The notes under the pieces: generated by a model
What the model was told of the DNA's origin: nothing
Seen by the model: the letters and a program-made list of their open reading frames with translations, nothing else
The model's database searches: none
Made by a program: the position numbers and the translations under genes
Source of the DNA: Halorientalis sp. IM1011
Lineage (GTDB): Archaea; Halobacteriota; Halobacteria; Halobacteriales; Haloarculaceae
Length of the DNA: 64,000 nucleotides
Assembly (NCBI RefSeq): GCF_001989615.1
Contig: NZ_CP019067.1
Coordinates: 2,108,001 to 2,172,000, forward strand
Direction of reading: 5' to 3'
Shown: positions 8,078 to 16,854 of the stretch, piece after piece
Numbering within the stretch: the first letter of the stretch is position 1
Layout of the letters: each line of letters starts with the position of its first letter

Positions 8078-8560
8078 ATGGGATACACCTGTCCGGTGTG
8101 TGCGGACCCACAGGCCGACGCCGAACATCTGGCGAACCACCTCGCCTTCACCGCCATGCTCGGCGACGACGACCACGAGGCCTGGCTCGAAGAACACGCG
8201 CCCGACTGGGACGAGGCCGACGCCGACGCCCTGGCCGCGACCGTCACCGAACTCGCCGAGGAGACCGACTACCCGCAGGTCTTCGAAGACACAACGGATC
8301 ACGATCACGATCACGACCACGAGCGCTCCGGCGCGCTGTTCGACGACGAGACCCCGGCCGTCGAACGCGGACGCGAGCGCGCGCAGGACCTGAGCGGCCT
8401 CGACGGCGCGGACGAGGAGATTCTGGAGGAAGCCCGAGAGATGACTCGGCAGATGCGGGATAGCGAGGACGAGCGAAGCGAGTCCTCGGACACGGCGAGC
8501 GGGGAGGACGAGCGGAACGCCGCCGACGGCGACGAGTCGGCCGACTCCGAAACCGAGTAA
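8078..8560 (+). CDS. DUF5810-like zinc-binding protein with repeat-derived tail
   Basis: 160 residues. The N-terminus has a CPVC pair and a nearby HLANH, a likely zinc site, as in the haloarchaeal DUF5810 family. The middle holds a His/Asp stretch (DHDHDHDHER). The tail (about residues 125-160) is low complexity, with DERSESS and DERNAADGDES. The DNA for DERSESS is one of the hairpins with the GANCGNAGNGA loop (8464-8488). Followed closely by the DUF5809-like gene. Function unknown. Confidence 0.82.
   Translation: MGYTCPVCADPQADAEHLANHLAFTAMLGDDDHEAWLEEHAPDWDEADADALAATVTELAEETDYPQVFEDTTDHDHDHDHERSGALFDDETPAVERGRERAQDLSGLDGADEEILEEAREMTRQMRDSEDERSESSDTASGEDERNAADGDESADSETE
8464..8488 (+). repeat. 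Loop-conserved hairpin, copy 1 (inside coding DNA)
   Basis: CGAGGAC and GTCCTCG form a 7-bp perfect stem around the 11-base loop GAGCGAAGCGA. It has the same stem as copies 2 and 3 near 15.5 kb. Here it encodes DERSESS in the tail of the DUF5810-like protein. Confidence 0.75.
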
Positions 8561-8584
8561 CGGGAGCGAGTCACAGGTCCGGGT

Positions 8585-9010
8585 ATGCACACCGAGGGAG
8601 TGTTCGCGCCGGAGACGGCGGCCGAGGCCCGGGAGCGGTACGCGGCCGTCGGCCCGGCCGCCCAGACCAGCGTCCGGGAGGTCGCCAAGGCGATGGATTT
8701 CGACAGCGAGGAGTACGAGGACCGCGTCACGGGATCGGTCGTCGCGACCGCCCACGAGGCCATCTTCGCCTCCCTGCTCGAAGTGACCGTCGGCACCGCC
8801 GCGGAGTTCGAGGTGTGGTGTGAGGACCACCCCGACTACGAGCGGGAAGTGATCGGCAACGAGAACGTCGACCGCGTCGTCTGGCACGCGACTCCCTTCG
8901 CCGAGACGGTCGTCGCGGCCACCTTCCAGGAGCGGGAGGGGGCGGCCGTCGGGACGCTCCGCCGGCAGGCGTTCGGCAGCGTCTATCGCGAGGTCGTGAC
9001 TGGCGAGTAG
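8585..9010 (+). CDS. DUF5809-like conserved protein
   Basis: 141 residues, soluble, starting MHTEGVFAPETAAEARERYAA. It resembles the haloarchaeal DUF5809 family, often found next to DUF5810 as here. Conserved-looking parts are VREVAKAMDFDSEEYEDRV and VDRVVWHATPFAETVVAATF, the latter with a central HATPF. Function unknown. It is in the same rightward run as the DUF5810-like gene (24-bp gap). Confidence 0.78.
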   Translation: MHTEGVFAPETAAEARERYAAVGPAAQTSVREVAKAMDFDSEEYEDRVTGSVVATAHEAIFASLLEVTVGTAAEFEVWCEDHPDYEREVIGNENVDRVVWHATPFAETVVAATFQEREGAAVGTLRRQAFGSVYREVVTGE

Positions 9011-9059
9011 GGCGGCCGGTTCCGCTATCGTTTTTCGGCCGGCGCACCGAGGGACGGGT

Positions 9060-9467
9060 ATGCGACAGATCACGCGCCGGGTGACGCTTGCGATCCTCGT
9101 CGCGATCGTCCTGTTGCTCGCGCTCGGTGCTCTCCCCGGGTATCTCAAATCCGGCGATCCATACTACGTGACGGCGACGGCCACGGACGACCGGACGGCC
9201 GTCCCGGCGGACGCGCTCGCACCGAATCGCTATCCCTACACGACGGCCGCGCTGGCGAACGCGACCGGCAACGGGACCGAGAACGCCACGGGCCGCTCGG
9301 GGCCGTACTGGAAGGGACCAGTGGGGTTCAAGGGCGCGTTCACGCACTCGCCGTTCGACGAGATCGACGCGATACGGGGGCGCAACGCGTCCGCGGCAAC
9401 CGACTCGGCCGTGTTCGTCCGCGCGAACGGCACCGTTTACCGACTGGAGGTGACACAGACCCCATGA
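9060..9467 (+). CDS. Small membrane-anchored protein of unknown function
   Basis: 135 residues. One N-terminal hydrophobic helix (about residues 9-26, VTLAILVAIVLLLALGALPG) after a basic MRQITRR, then an exported-looking domain with several Asn-x-Ser/Thr sites (NATGNGTENATG, NGTVY). It probably sits outside the membrane on a single anchor. Its last 4 bases overlap the NUDIX gene start (ATGA), so both are in one operon. Confidence 0.7.
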   Translation: MRQITRRVTLAILVAIVLLLALGALPGYLKSGDPYYVTATATDDRTAVPADALAPNRYPYTTAALANATGNGTENATGRSGPYWKGPVGFKGAFTHSPFDEIDAIRGRNASAATDSAVFVRANGTVYRLEVTQTP

Positions 9468-10111
9468 CCGACGATCCGACGCACCGACGGTTCGAGTCCG
9501 AGGATCACCCCGCTCGCGAACCCGCGGACTTCGACTGGCCCGTGCTGGAGTCGGCCGCCGAGTACGAGACCGGCTGGTACACCGGCGGCTACGACCGCGT
9601 CGGCCAGCCCGACGGCTCCGAGAAACGCTACTACTGGGCGGATCTGCCCGCCGCCGTCGTGATCGTGGCGGTCGTCGACGGCGGGGCCGTCCCGAGCGTG
9701 GCCACGGCTGAATCCACGACCGCTGACGACGACCGCGACCACCTCGTCGTGGTCGACCAGTACCGGCCCACCATCCGCGAGCAGTGTCTCGAACTCCCCG
9801 CGGGCATCGTCGAGGACGGCGAGAGCTACACCGACGCCGGCCGGCGGGAACTCCGCGAGGAGACCGGCTTCGAGGCCGCCGGCGTCTCCCTGATCGAGGA
9901 GTTCTGGTGTTCGACCGGCGTCCTCCGGCACCGCCGGGGCATCGTCTTCGCCGAGGGACTGGAACCGACCGAGACGGACCTCGACGACAACGAGTTCCTC
10001 AGCGTGACGACCGTCCCCGTCGACGAGGCGCTGGACGTGGCCCGGGAGGAACCGTCCAACGACGCCACGATCGAGGGGATCCTGCTGGCACAGGCGGAGG
10101 ACCTGCTGTGA
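9464..10111 (+). CDS. NUDIX hydrolase, ADP-ribose pyrophosphatase-like
   Basis: 215 residues. The NUDIX box is clear: GxxxxxxxxAGRRELREETGFEAAG, with the REEE core as RRELREET-GF. Upstream is QYRPTIREQCLELPAGIVEDGE, the pattern of ADP-sugar pyrophosphatases. The central region has an insertion rich in Ala and Thr. It probably hydrolyses a nucleoside diphosphate derivative such as ADP-ribose. It overlaps the genes on both sides by 4 bp. Confidence 0.88.
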   Translation: MTDDPTHRRFESEDHPAREPADFDWPVLESAAEYETGWYTGGYDRVGQPDGSEKRYYWADLPAAVVIVAVVDGGAVPSVATAESTTADDDRDHLVVVDQYRPTIREQCLELPAGIVEDGESYTDAGRRELREETGFEAAGVSLIEEFWCSTGVLRHRRGIVFAEGLEPTETDLDDNEFLSVTTVPVDEALDVAREEPSNDATIEGILLAQAEDLL

Positions 10112-10467
10112 TCGACGAGATCACGCCCGAGGAACTCGCGGCGCTGCTCGACGCCGACGAACCCGTGCGGATCGTCGACATCCGATCGCCGGCCGCGTTC
10201 CGTCGCGGGCACGTTCCCGGCAGCGAGAACGTCCCGTTCCCCCAGTTGCCGACCCGGGTCGACGAGTTCGCCGGTGCGGACCGCATCGTGACGGTCTGTC
10301 CCCACGGCCACGACAGCCTCCGGGCCGGTCGGTTGATCGTGTCTTCCGAGGCCGTCGACGACGCAACGGTCCAGAGCCTGGCCGGTGGGCTGGAAGCGTG
10401 GGACGGCGAGGTAGAAGCGGGCGCCGACGGGCGGGCGGACGACGAGGGTCCTGCTGCTCCGTTCTGA
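10108..10467 (+). CDS. Rhodanese-like domain protein
   Basis: 119 residues from a GTG start that overlaps the NUDIX stop (GTGA). The single rhodanese domain has ITPEELAALLD, VRIVDIRSPAAFRRGHVPGSENVPF and the active-loop region VTVCPHGHDSLRAG. The Cys of VCPHGHDS is in the catalytic position, so sulfur transfer is plausible. Translational coupling suggests co-expression with the NUDIX hydrolase; a shared pathway is not evident. Confidence 0.85.
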   Translation: MIDEITPEELAALLDADEPVRIVDIRSPAAFRRGHVPGSENVPFPQLPTRVDEFAGADRIVTVCPHGHDSLRAGRLIVSSEAVDDATVQSLAGGLEAWDGEVEAGADGRADDEGPAAPF

Positions 10468-10487
10468 GCGAACGAGGGTGTACTGGG

Positions 10488-10504
10488 GCCGGCGAACCGC
10501 CGGC
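10488..10504. terminator. Hairpin between convergent genes
   Basis: GCCGGC repeated as an inverted pair (10488-10493 and 10499-10504) around GAACC. It lies between the rhodanese and eIF1 genes, which converge, so it may end transcripts from both sides. It has no T-run. Confidence 0.35.
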
Positions 10505-10515
10505 GAGGAGAGCGA

Positions 10516-10821
<306 letters not shown>

Positions 10822-10835
10822 CTACGAAACCGACG

Positions 10836-10843
10836 TATTAAAC
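10836..10843 (-). promoter_or_regulatory. TATA-like box for the eIF1 gene
   Basis: On the minus strand GTTTAATA, centred about 30 bases before the ATG. It predicts a nearly leaderless transcript. Confidence 0.55.
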
Positions 10844-10889
10844 ACCTTCGGGACCGGCGGAAGCAAGCCCCGCGAGCCGGTTTCCGCGG

Positions 10890-13082
10890 TCACCCGAAGG
10901 GCCCCGTCCGCTCGCCGACGATCTCGTTCGCCGCCGCCACCGCGTCGTCGGCGACCGATCCCGTCACCTCCCCCGCGTACCGCGCCCGTTCGTGGAGTCG
11001 ATACACCCGTTCGACGGGCTCGTCGGCGTCGATGGCCGACAGGTACTGCCGCGGGGTCTCCCCGTCCCGGCGCGGTCGCTCCTCACGGGCGAGGACGTAC
11101 TCGGCGCGCTCGAAGGCCCGCTGCACGTCACTCCTCGGGTCGGTCCGTGGCTGCCAGCGGAGCCACACGGCCCGGTAGGCGCGCTCGCCCAGGCCCACCC
11201 GGCGTGCGCCCGCGACGACGCCGCCGAGTACCACGAGCGTGAGCGCAGCCTCCTCCCGAGACGGCGGTTCCGGTAGCGGGAGGCCGCCGCCATCGTCGCT
11301 CGTCGTCCGGTCCGGAGTCCCGTCGGCGGTCTGCGTCCGGATCGGCTCCGGCGTCGGGACGGGTGTGTCCGGAGTCGACTCGCCCACCGTCTGGGCCGGG
11401 GTCGACGGCGGTTCGGTCGTCGGCTCGGGGTCGTCGTCCACCTCCCCGAGGTCGTCCCCGCCGCCGTCGTCGATTTGCTCCTGCTCCGCGGCCTGTCGCG
11501 GGTCGGCCGGTGTCGGATCGAACCGCACCCAGCCGACGTCGGGGAAGTAGACCTCGACCCAGGCGTGGGAGTCCAGCCCCCGGACCTGGTACTCGTCGTC
11601 GCCGACCCGTTCGCCCGTGGTGTACCCGGTGACGAACCGCGCCGGGATGTCCTGGGTCCGGAGCATCGTCACCATCGTCGTCGCGAAGTAGGTGCAGTAC
11701 CCCTCGTTCATCTCGAACAGGAAGCCATCGGCGATCTCGCCGTCGGGCCGCTCCACGTCCAGCGAGTAGCCCTTCTCCCGTTCGAGGTAGGACTCGACCG
11801 CTCTGGCCGTCTCGTAGGGCGTGTCGGCGTCGGCCGCGTCCTGAATATCCCGGGTCTGTGTCGCGACCCGGTCGGGCGTACTCGCAGGGAGGTTCGTGTA
11901 CTGGGACTCGATCCGCTCGGGGTAGTCCTCGCCCGCCCGCTGGAGTCGGGCCGGGGACGTCACCGGCTGGCGGCTGACGACCGTGTAGGTGTCCCCGGGC
12001 GAGAACGACCCCGTCGGCTGGAGGCCGCCCAGCGAGGTGACCGACGTGTCCTCTGCCACGTCGTCACCGACGCTGACCGGCTTCCAGGCCGCCGGCATGG
12101 CGTTCAGGTTGGACTCGATCGTAACCGCCTGTTCGACGGCCTGGCTCTCCCCCGGGGGGCCGCGCATCTCGCCACGATAGCTCACGGTCGATCCGGTCCG
12201 GACCCAGCCGTCGCCGGTGTAGCGGTCGTACGCGCCGGTCCGCCAGTAGGTCGGCCGCTCGCTCTCGACGGTGAACCGGACCTCCTCCGAGAGGCTGATC
12301 GACCCCTGGATCGAGACGCGCTTGTCGGAGTCGATCAGACTCCCCTCGATGGTGTCGGTGCCGCCGTCCCCGAACAGCCCGAACGGCGTCCCCGCCCCGC
12401 CGGGGACGACGCTGACGGTCATCGTCACGACCACCATCGCCGCGAGCACGACCGCCATCGTCTCGACGGCCCGATCGGTCCCGCCGAACCGTTCGAGCCG
12501 ACCGAACCCGACGGTCCCGACCGCACCCAGCGCACCCAGCAACGCGACCAGCGTCTCCACGTCGCCCGTGAGGACGAAGAAGGTCAGCGCGGCCCCACCG
12601 ACCAGCGCCGTCCCGACGTACCGCCGCCGGAGCGCCAGGTACCACGTCAGGAAGACGGGCGCCGGCGTGTACGCCAGCGCGAAAAGCTCGATCATCTGGA
12701 GGCGCAACACCGACAGTCCCAGAAACAGCGACACCACGTCGCCGACGATGCGGTCCTGCTGGGCGAGCACGTCCGCCGGCAGTGCCGCCGCGTACGTCCC
12801 CAGGCCGACCACCAGTAGCGCCAGCCCGACGGGCAGGGCCGTCCACGCCCCGACGACCCGCGACAGCCCCGTCGCCACCACCAGTGTCGTCGCCACGACC
12901 AGCAAGAATGTATTGGGATCGCCGACCACGTCGATGATCCCGTACAGCGGGAAGGTGAAGGAAAACAGCAGGACGCCCGCCGACAGCAGGGCCAGCCCGC
13001 GCGGTTCGAAGACCGCGGTCCAGGGCCGCCGCGCCGCGTCGAGCGCTCCCTCCGCGGTCGCCCCTCCGGTGTCGGTACTCAT
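10890..13082 (-). CDS. Transglutaminase-like membrane protein (DUF3488/DUF4129)
   Basis: 730 residues. The N-terminal half of the first 230 residues has about seven membrane helices. A large extracytoplasmic part follows. The transglutaminase-like core is near residues 440-520: GYCTYFATTMVTMLRTQDIPARFVTGY with the catalytic Cys, HAWVEVYFPDVGWVRFDPTPA with the His and Asp. Then come a Thr/Pro-rich linker, another membrane helix and a DUF4129-like C-terminus. It overlaps the DUF58 gene by 4 bp. The MoxR/DUF58/transglutaminase set is a known conserved operon; its substrate is not established. Confidence 0.9.
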   Translation of the reverse strand: MSTDTGGATAEGALDAARRPWTAVFEPRGLALLSAGVLLFSFTFPLYGIIDVVGDPNTFLLVVATTLVVATGLSRVVGAWTALPVGLALLVVGLGTYAAALPADVLAQQDRIVGDVVSLFLGLSVLRLQMIELFALAYTPAPVFLTWYLALRRRYVGTALVGGAALTFFVLTGDVETLVALLGALGAVGTVGFGRLERFGGTDRAVETMAVVLAAMVVVTMTVSVVPGGAGTPFGLFGDGGTDTIEGSLIDSDKRVSIQGSISLSEEVRFTVESERPTYWRTGAYDRYTGDGWVRTGSTVSYRGEMRGPPGESQAVEQAVTIESNLNAMPAAWKPVSVGDDVAEDTSVTSLGGLQPTGSFSPGDTYTVVSRQPVTSPARLQRAGEDYPERIESQYTNLPASTPDRVATQTRDIQDAADADTPYETARAVESYLEREKGYSLDVERPDGEIADGFLFEMNEGYCTYFATTMVTMLRTQDIPARFVTGYTTGERVGDDEYQVRGLDSHAWVEVYFPDVGWVRFDPTPADPRQAAEQEQIDDGGGDDLGEVDDDPEPTTEPPSTPAQTVGESTPDTPVPTPEPIRTQTADGTPDRTTSDDGGGLPLPEPPSREEAALTLVVLGGVVAGARRVGLGERAYRAVWLRWQPRTDPRSDVQRAFERAEYVLAREERPRRDGETPRQYLSAIDADEPVERVYRLHERARYAGEVTGSVADDAVAAANEIVGERTGPFG

Positions 13083-14161
13083 CGCGACACCTCCCGTTCG
13101 GCCGTTGGGGTTCCGACTGCGGCGTCGCCGATACCGTCGCTGTCACTTTTATCCCTGTCCGCCGTCGCCTGCGCCCGCTCGCCGTCGTCAGCGGGTGATT
13201 CCGGCGGTGTGGAGCCGATAGAGAGCCGGTGATCCTGTCCGTCGATGGTCGCGGTCACGCCCTCGTCGTCGGCGGTGAGGACCACGTCCGCCCCCTCCCG
13301 GGCCGGTCGGGCCGGCTGTCCCGAACCCGTGCGCGCGAGCAGTTCGAGGACGCGTCGCCGCTGGGCGCGCCCCCGACCGGGCGACACCTCGCCGGCTGGA
13401 CAGGCTACTCCGACCGACAGGCCCCGATCGAGCGCCAGCACCGCGAGACTGGCCGCGGCCGACGCCATCGCGTCGTCGTGGCCCGTCGTGGCCCCCGCCG
13501 CGATCGAGAGCGTCGACTCGCGTTGCTCGCTGACGAACTGCTTGACGACGAGGTCGTCCCCGCTGTGCTTGGCGCTGGATTTCCAGTGGACGTCCCGGAG
13601 CGGGTCGCCCGGCGCGTACTCCCGGATCGTGTCGAAGGCCTGCCGGTCGGTCGCCGTCTCCTGACCGAGCAGGCGCGCGACGGCGTCGTCCTCGCGCAGG
13701 TCCACGAGCGGCGGGTAGACCAGCGCCGTCGCGCTCCCCTCGGGTTCGAAGGAGCGCACGAACAGGCCGAGCACGTCGGTCACGACGACGCGTGGCGGTC
13801 CGAGGTCCCACGCGCCCCGCGCCCCGAGTTCGATCTCGTACTCGACGGTGGCCGGGAGCGTCACCCGGCGGTCGTTCCCCTCGGCCGCTACGCCCGGCGG
13901 TACGGCGTCGGTCACCCGCGCGAGCGCCCCACCGTCGACGGTCAACGCGACGGTACGTGACTCGCCGGGATGGCCGGGGGCGGGGTCCTCGCGGTCGATC
14001 TCCGGCCGGCCGGCGCGGTACACCTGGAGGACGCTCACGAGCAGTGCGATCAGCGCGGGCGCGGCCAGCGCGTTCAGCGCCCGGGCACCCGAGGCGGACG
14101 CCATCAGGATCGACCCGACGGCCACGCCGACCACGCCGACGGTGCGCCAGGTCGGTCTCAT
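13079..14161 (-). CDS. DUF58 domain protein
   Basis: 360 residues. Two N-terminal membrane helices (about 8-45) are followed by a beta-rich region and the DUF58 core: DFDTIREYAPGDPLRDVHWKSSAKH appears here as AFDTIREYAPGDPLRDVHWKS, the family hallmark. The C-terminal part has a vWA-like character. It overlaps moxR upstream and the transglutaminase downstream by 4 bp each, so the three are translated as a unit. Possible role: client or adaptor of the MoxR ATPase. Confidence 0.92.
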   Translation of the reverse strand: MRPTWRTVGVVGVAVGSILMASASGARALNALAAPALIALLVSVLQVYRAGRPEIDREDPAPGHPGESRTVALTVDGGALARVTDAVPPGVAAEGNDRRVTLPATVEYEIELGARGAWDLGPPRVVVTDVLGLFVRSFEPEGSATALVYPPLVDLREDDAVARLLGQETATDRQAFDTIREYAPGDPLRDVHWKSSAKHSGDDLVVKQFVSEQRESTLSIAAGATTGHDDAMASAAASLAVLALDRGLSVGVACPAGEVSPGRGRAQRRRVLELLARTGSGQPARPAREGADVVLTADDEGVTATIDGQDHRLSIGSTPPESPADDGERAQATADRDKSDSDGIGDAAVGTPTAEREVSR

Positions 14162-15120
14162 TCTACCGGAACGGTCGAAAGCGTCTCGGCGACGACTTCC
14201 TCGCCGGTCCGCTCGCCCGTCGCCGTCTGGACCCGGTGGGGCATGATCGCCCGCGCTTCCGTCTGCACGTCGTCGGGAATCACGTAGCTCCGGCCCGCGA
14301 GCGCCGCCCGCGCCTGAGCCGCCCGCAGGAGCGCGATGGATCCCCGTGGACTCACGCCCAGCTGGGCCTGTTCACGGGTGTACTCGGCGAGCCGAGTGAC
14401 GTAGCCCCGGACCGGCTCCTCGACGGTGACTCTGCTGACCGCCGTCCGGGCGGCCTGGAGGTCCCCGAGCGTGGCCACCGGCGAGAGGTCCTCGATGGGG
14501 TGGTCCCCCACCACGCGGCCGAGCATCTCGGCCTCCTCGTCGGTGTCGGGGTAGCCGAGGTGGAGTTTCTTCATGAACCGGTCGAGTTCGGCCATCGGGA
14601 GCTCGTAGGTCCGGTCGCGCTCGACCGTGTTCTGGGTCGCGATCACGGTGAAGGGATCGGGCATCTCGTGGGTCTCGCCGTCGACGGTGACCTGCTGTTC
14701 CTCCATGGCCTCCAGCAGGGCGCTCTGGGTCTTGGGTGGTGCGCGATTTATTTCGTCGCCCAGCACGACGTTGGCGAACACCGGGCCGGGCCGGAAGTCG
14801 AACTCGCCGGTCTTCTGGTTGTAGACGTTGACGCCGGTGATGTCGGAGGGCAACAGGTCCGGCGTGAACTGCACGCGTTTGAACGAGCCGTCGAAGGAGG
14901 CGGCGATGGAGCGGGCGAGCATCGTCTTGCCGACGCCGGGGACGTCCTCCAGCAGGACGTGCCCGCGGCCCAGCACCGCGGTGAGGATGTGTTCGATCTC
15001 CGCGTCGTGGCCGACGATCACCTCGCCGACGTTCTCGGCGACTCGGCGGGCGAGCGCGCCGGCTGCCTCGACGCCCTCGTCTGCCTCCTGTCCTACCGTC
15101 GATGTGTCTGCGTCAGTCAT
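14158..15120 (-). CDS. MoxR-family AAA ATPase
   Basis: 320 residues from the ATG at 15120. A GTG 27 bases upstream is in frame, but MTDADTSTVGQEADEG is the more natural start. Walker A GVGKTML is in LEDVPGVGKTMLARSIAASF, Walker B in VVLGDEINRAPPKTQSALLEAMEE, and sensor 1 in VIATQNTVE. MoxR ATPases act as chaperones for vWA or DUF58 partners, which fits the overlapping downstream gene. The 180 bp upstream hold no clear TATA box. Confidence 0.93.
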   Translation of the reverse strand: MTDADTSTVGQEADEGVEAAGALARRVAENVGEVIVGHDAEIEHILTAVLGRGHVLLEDVPGVGKTMLARSIAASFDGSFKRVQFTPDLLPSDITGVNVYNQKTGEFDFRPGPVFANVVLGDEINRAPPKTQSALLEAMEEQQVTVDGETHEMPDPFTVIATQNTVERDRTYELPMAELDRFMKKLHLGYPDTDEEAEMLGRVVGDHPIEDLSPVATLGDLQAARTAVSRVTVEEPVRGYVTRLAEYTREQAQLGVSPRGSIALLRAAQARAALAGRSYVIPDDVQTEARAIMPHRVQTATGERTGEEVVAETLSTVPVE

Positions 15121-15300
15121 GGATAGCGGGGATTGGGGGCGAGTCACGGGTCCACGGCGGACCGTAACCTGTCTCGTCGAACCGGCCGAACGAACCGCTG
15201 GCTCGGAGGTAGCGTCCGGCGAGCCAGCGACCGTCGGTGCCGTTCACATGCGCCGTTCGGGCCGGTCCCACGTAATATTGCTGTATCAGTCGGCTGACCA

Positions 15301-15624
15301 TCACCACTCCTTGCAGTCGGCACAGACCAGGTCGTCGCCGTCCCGCCAGCGGCGGTCGGTGGACTCGCCACAGGACACACACTCGGCGCCGTCTCCGCTC
15401 CAGGCGTACGTCGACGCGGCCGGCGTGACGCCGTCGGGTTCGTCACCCGCGTCACCCTCGTTCCCATCGCTCCCCGTACCGCTCGCGGATTCCGAGGACT
15501 CACTGCGTTCGTCCTCGCCCCTCGCGGGTCGTCCTTCCCCGCTCGCGGATTCCGAGGACTCACTGCGGTCGTCCTCGCTATCGCCGCTCGCGTCCACGAA
15601 CTCCTCCAGCGAGGCGTCGTCCAT
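15301..15624 (-). CDS. Zinc-ribbon protein with repeat-derived acidic N-terminus
   Basis: 107 residues. The C-terminus carries two CxxC pairs (ECVSCGES and VCADCKEW), a zinc ribbon of the DUF7577-like haloarchaeal type. The first 55 residues are Ser/Glu/Asp-rich and contain the unit DxRSESSESASGE twice. The DNA repeat has a period of exactly 60 bp and each unit holds a loop-conserved hairpin. Function unknown. Confidence 0.8.
   Translation of the reverse strand: MDDASLEEFVDASGDSEDDRSESSESASGEGRPARGEDERSESSESASGTGSDGNEGDAGDEPDGVTPAASTYAWSGDGAECVSCGESTDRRWRDGDDLVCADCKEW
15493..15517 (-). repeat. Loop-conserved hairpin, copy 2 (inside coding DNA)
   Basis: On the minus strand CGAGGAC-GAACGCAGTGA-GTCCTCG, a 7-bp stem with an 11-base loop. 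It is part of a 60-bp direct repeat with copy 3. Confidence 0.75.
15553..15577 (-). repeat. Loop-conserved hairpin, copy 3 (inside coding DNA)
   Basis: On the minus strand CGAGGAC-GACCGCAGTGA-GTCCTCG. It differs from copy 2 by one loop base and lies exactly 60 bp away. Confidence 0.75.
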
Positions 15625-15701
15625 ACCGGCCCTGCGTGCCCGGCCGCCTTAGAACTTCGGCGAACCGCGAGAAACAAGTACCAGCCCTCCAACCCTCGGG
15701 T

Positions 15702-15893
15702 ATGGCAGGCCTCGTCGACATCGTGACCAGTATTCCGGAACTCGCACAGAGCATCACCGAAGTCGCCACCGCGGACCCACTCAGCGCCGTGCTGGTGACC
15801 GTGGGCGGCCTCCTGATCGCCGGCACGGTCGCCTTCACGGGCTATCTCGCCCTCGGGGCGGTCGTCTCCGCCGTGATCCCGGACCTCAGTTGA
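15702..15893 (+). CDS. Small membrane protein, 63 residues
   Basis: Starts MAGLVDIVTSIPELAQSITE and has one long hydrophobic segment (about residues 29-60, SAVLVTVGGLLIAGTVAFTGYLALGAVVSAV) with enough length for one or two helices. It overlaps the convergent mer gene by 8 bp at the 3' end. The composition is typical of real haloarchaeal small membrane proteins. Function unknown. Confidence 0.65.
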   Translation: MAGLVDIVTSIPELAQSITEVATADPLSAVLVTVGGLLIAGTVAFTGYLALGAVVSAVIPDLS

Positions 15894-16854
15894 GGACCCG
15901 GCCCGCGAGTTCGACCGCCCGCTCCAGATCCGGGCCGAGGGGTGCGCCGACGACGAAACTGTCCGCGTACTCCATGACGGCCTCGACCTCGTTCTCGACC
16001 TGCTCGGGCGTGCCCGCGATACAGAACGCGTCGATCATCGCCTCGCTCACCAGCCCGAACGCCTCCGTGAACTCGCCGGCCTCGATGGCCCCGCCGATCT
16101 CCTCCGCCCGCTCCCGATCCAGATCGTGACGGTCCAGTACGGGCGGGGCCGCGCCGCCGGCGATGAACGCGACCGGTGGCCGGGCGGCCTCCCGGGCGGC
16201 CGCTTCCTCGTCGGCGACGCTGACGCTCGCGTAGGCCGCGAAGTCGAACTCGCCCCGTTCGTCGGGCCGCTCGTCCAGTCCCTCCTCGACCTGTTCGGCC
16301 GCCCAGGCCATATCGCGAGGGTGTGAGCCGTTGTAGAGGACGCCGTCGGCGTGTTTCGCGGCCATCCGGATCATGTGTGGCCCCTGCGCGCCGACGTAGA
16401 CCGGAATCTCGCCCGCGACTTCGTATTCGAGGTCGGCGTCGGCCGCCCGGAAGGTGCCGTCGATGTCGACCGACTCGCCGGCCCACAGGTCCTGTGCGAC
16501 TTTGAACGTCTCCAGCACTCTACGGAGTGGTTTCTCGCGGTCGACGCCCAGCGCCGACAGGGTAGACCGGTCGCCGGGCCCGACGCCGAAGACGGCGCGG
16601 CCGTCGCTGACCTCCTGGATCGTCGCGACCCGGGAGGCGAGTGCCACGGGGTGTGTGTCGTAGGGGTTGGCCGCCGCCGGGCCCAGCGCCACCTCGTCGG
16701 TGGCCGCCGCGATCCGGTCCAGCGCGACGTAGGGATCGCGGTTGAAGTAGTGACAGGACGCCAGCACGGTGTCGAAGCCGACCCGTTCGGCGGTGACTGC
16801 GAGTTCGGTAACCTCTTCGATCGGATGCTCGGGGGTGAGTTCGATTGCCTTCAT
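15886..16854 (-). CDS. mer: F420-dependent methylene-tetrahydromethanopterin reductase-like protein (Mer)
   Basis: 322 residues, luciferase-like fold. It starts MKAIELTPEHPIEEVTELAV and has the F420-binding family features VALGPAAANPYDTHPVALASRVATIQEVSDGRAVFGVGPGDR and IPVYVGAQGPHMIRMAAKHADGVLYN. Methanogen Mer reduces methylene-H4MPT with reduced F420. Haloarchaea lack methanogenesis, so here it probably acts on methylenetetrahydrofolate or an analogue. Its start overlaps the stop of cofE, which makes the F420 tail, so cofactor synthesis and use are coupled. Confidence 0.88.
   Translation of the reverse strand: MKAIELTPEHPIEEVTELAVTAERVGFDTVLASCHYFNRDPYVALDRIAAATDEVALGPAAANPYDTHPVALASRVATIQEVSDGRAVFGVGPGDRSTLSALGVDREKPLRRVLETFKVAQDLWAGESVDIDGTFRAADADLEYEVAGEIPVYVGAQGPHMIRMAAKHADGVLYNGSHPRDMAWAAEQVEEGLDERPDERGEFDFAAYASVSVADEEAAAREAARPPVAFIAGGAAPPVLDRHDLDRERAEEIGGAIEAGEFTEAFGLVSEAMIDAFCIAGTPEQVENEVEAVMEYADSFVVGAPLGPDLERAVELAGRVLN

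Noticed and set aside
15113-15382. A frame of about 62 codons from an ATG upstream of moxR.
   Set aside because: It is not acidic, has no SD or TATA box, and its 3' end only overlaps the moxR start. It looks like noncoding leader DNA.
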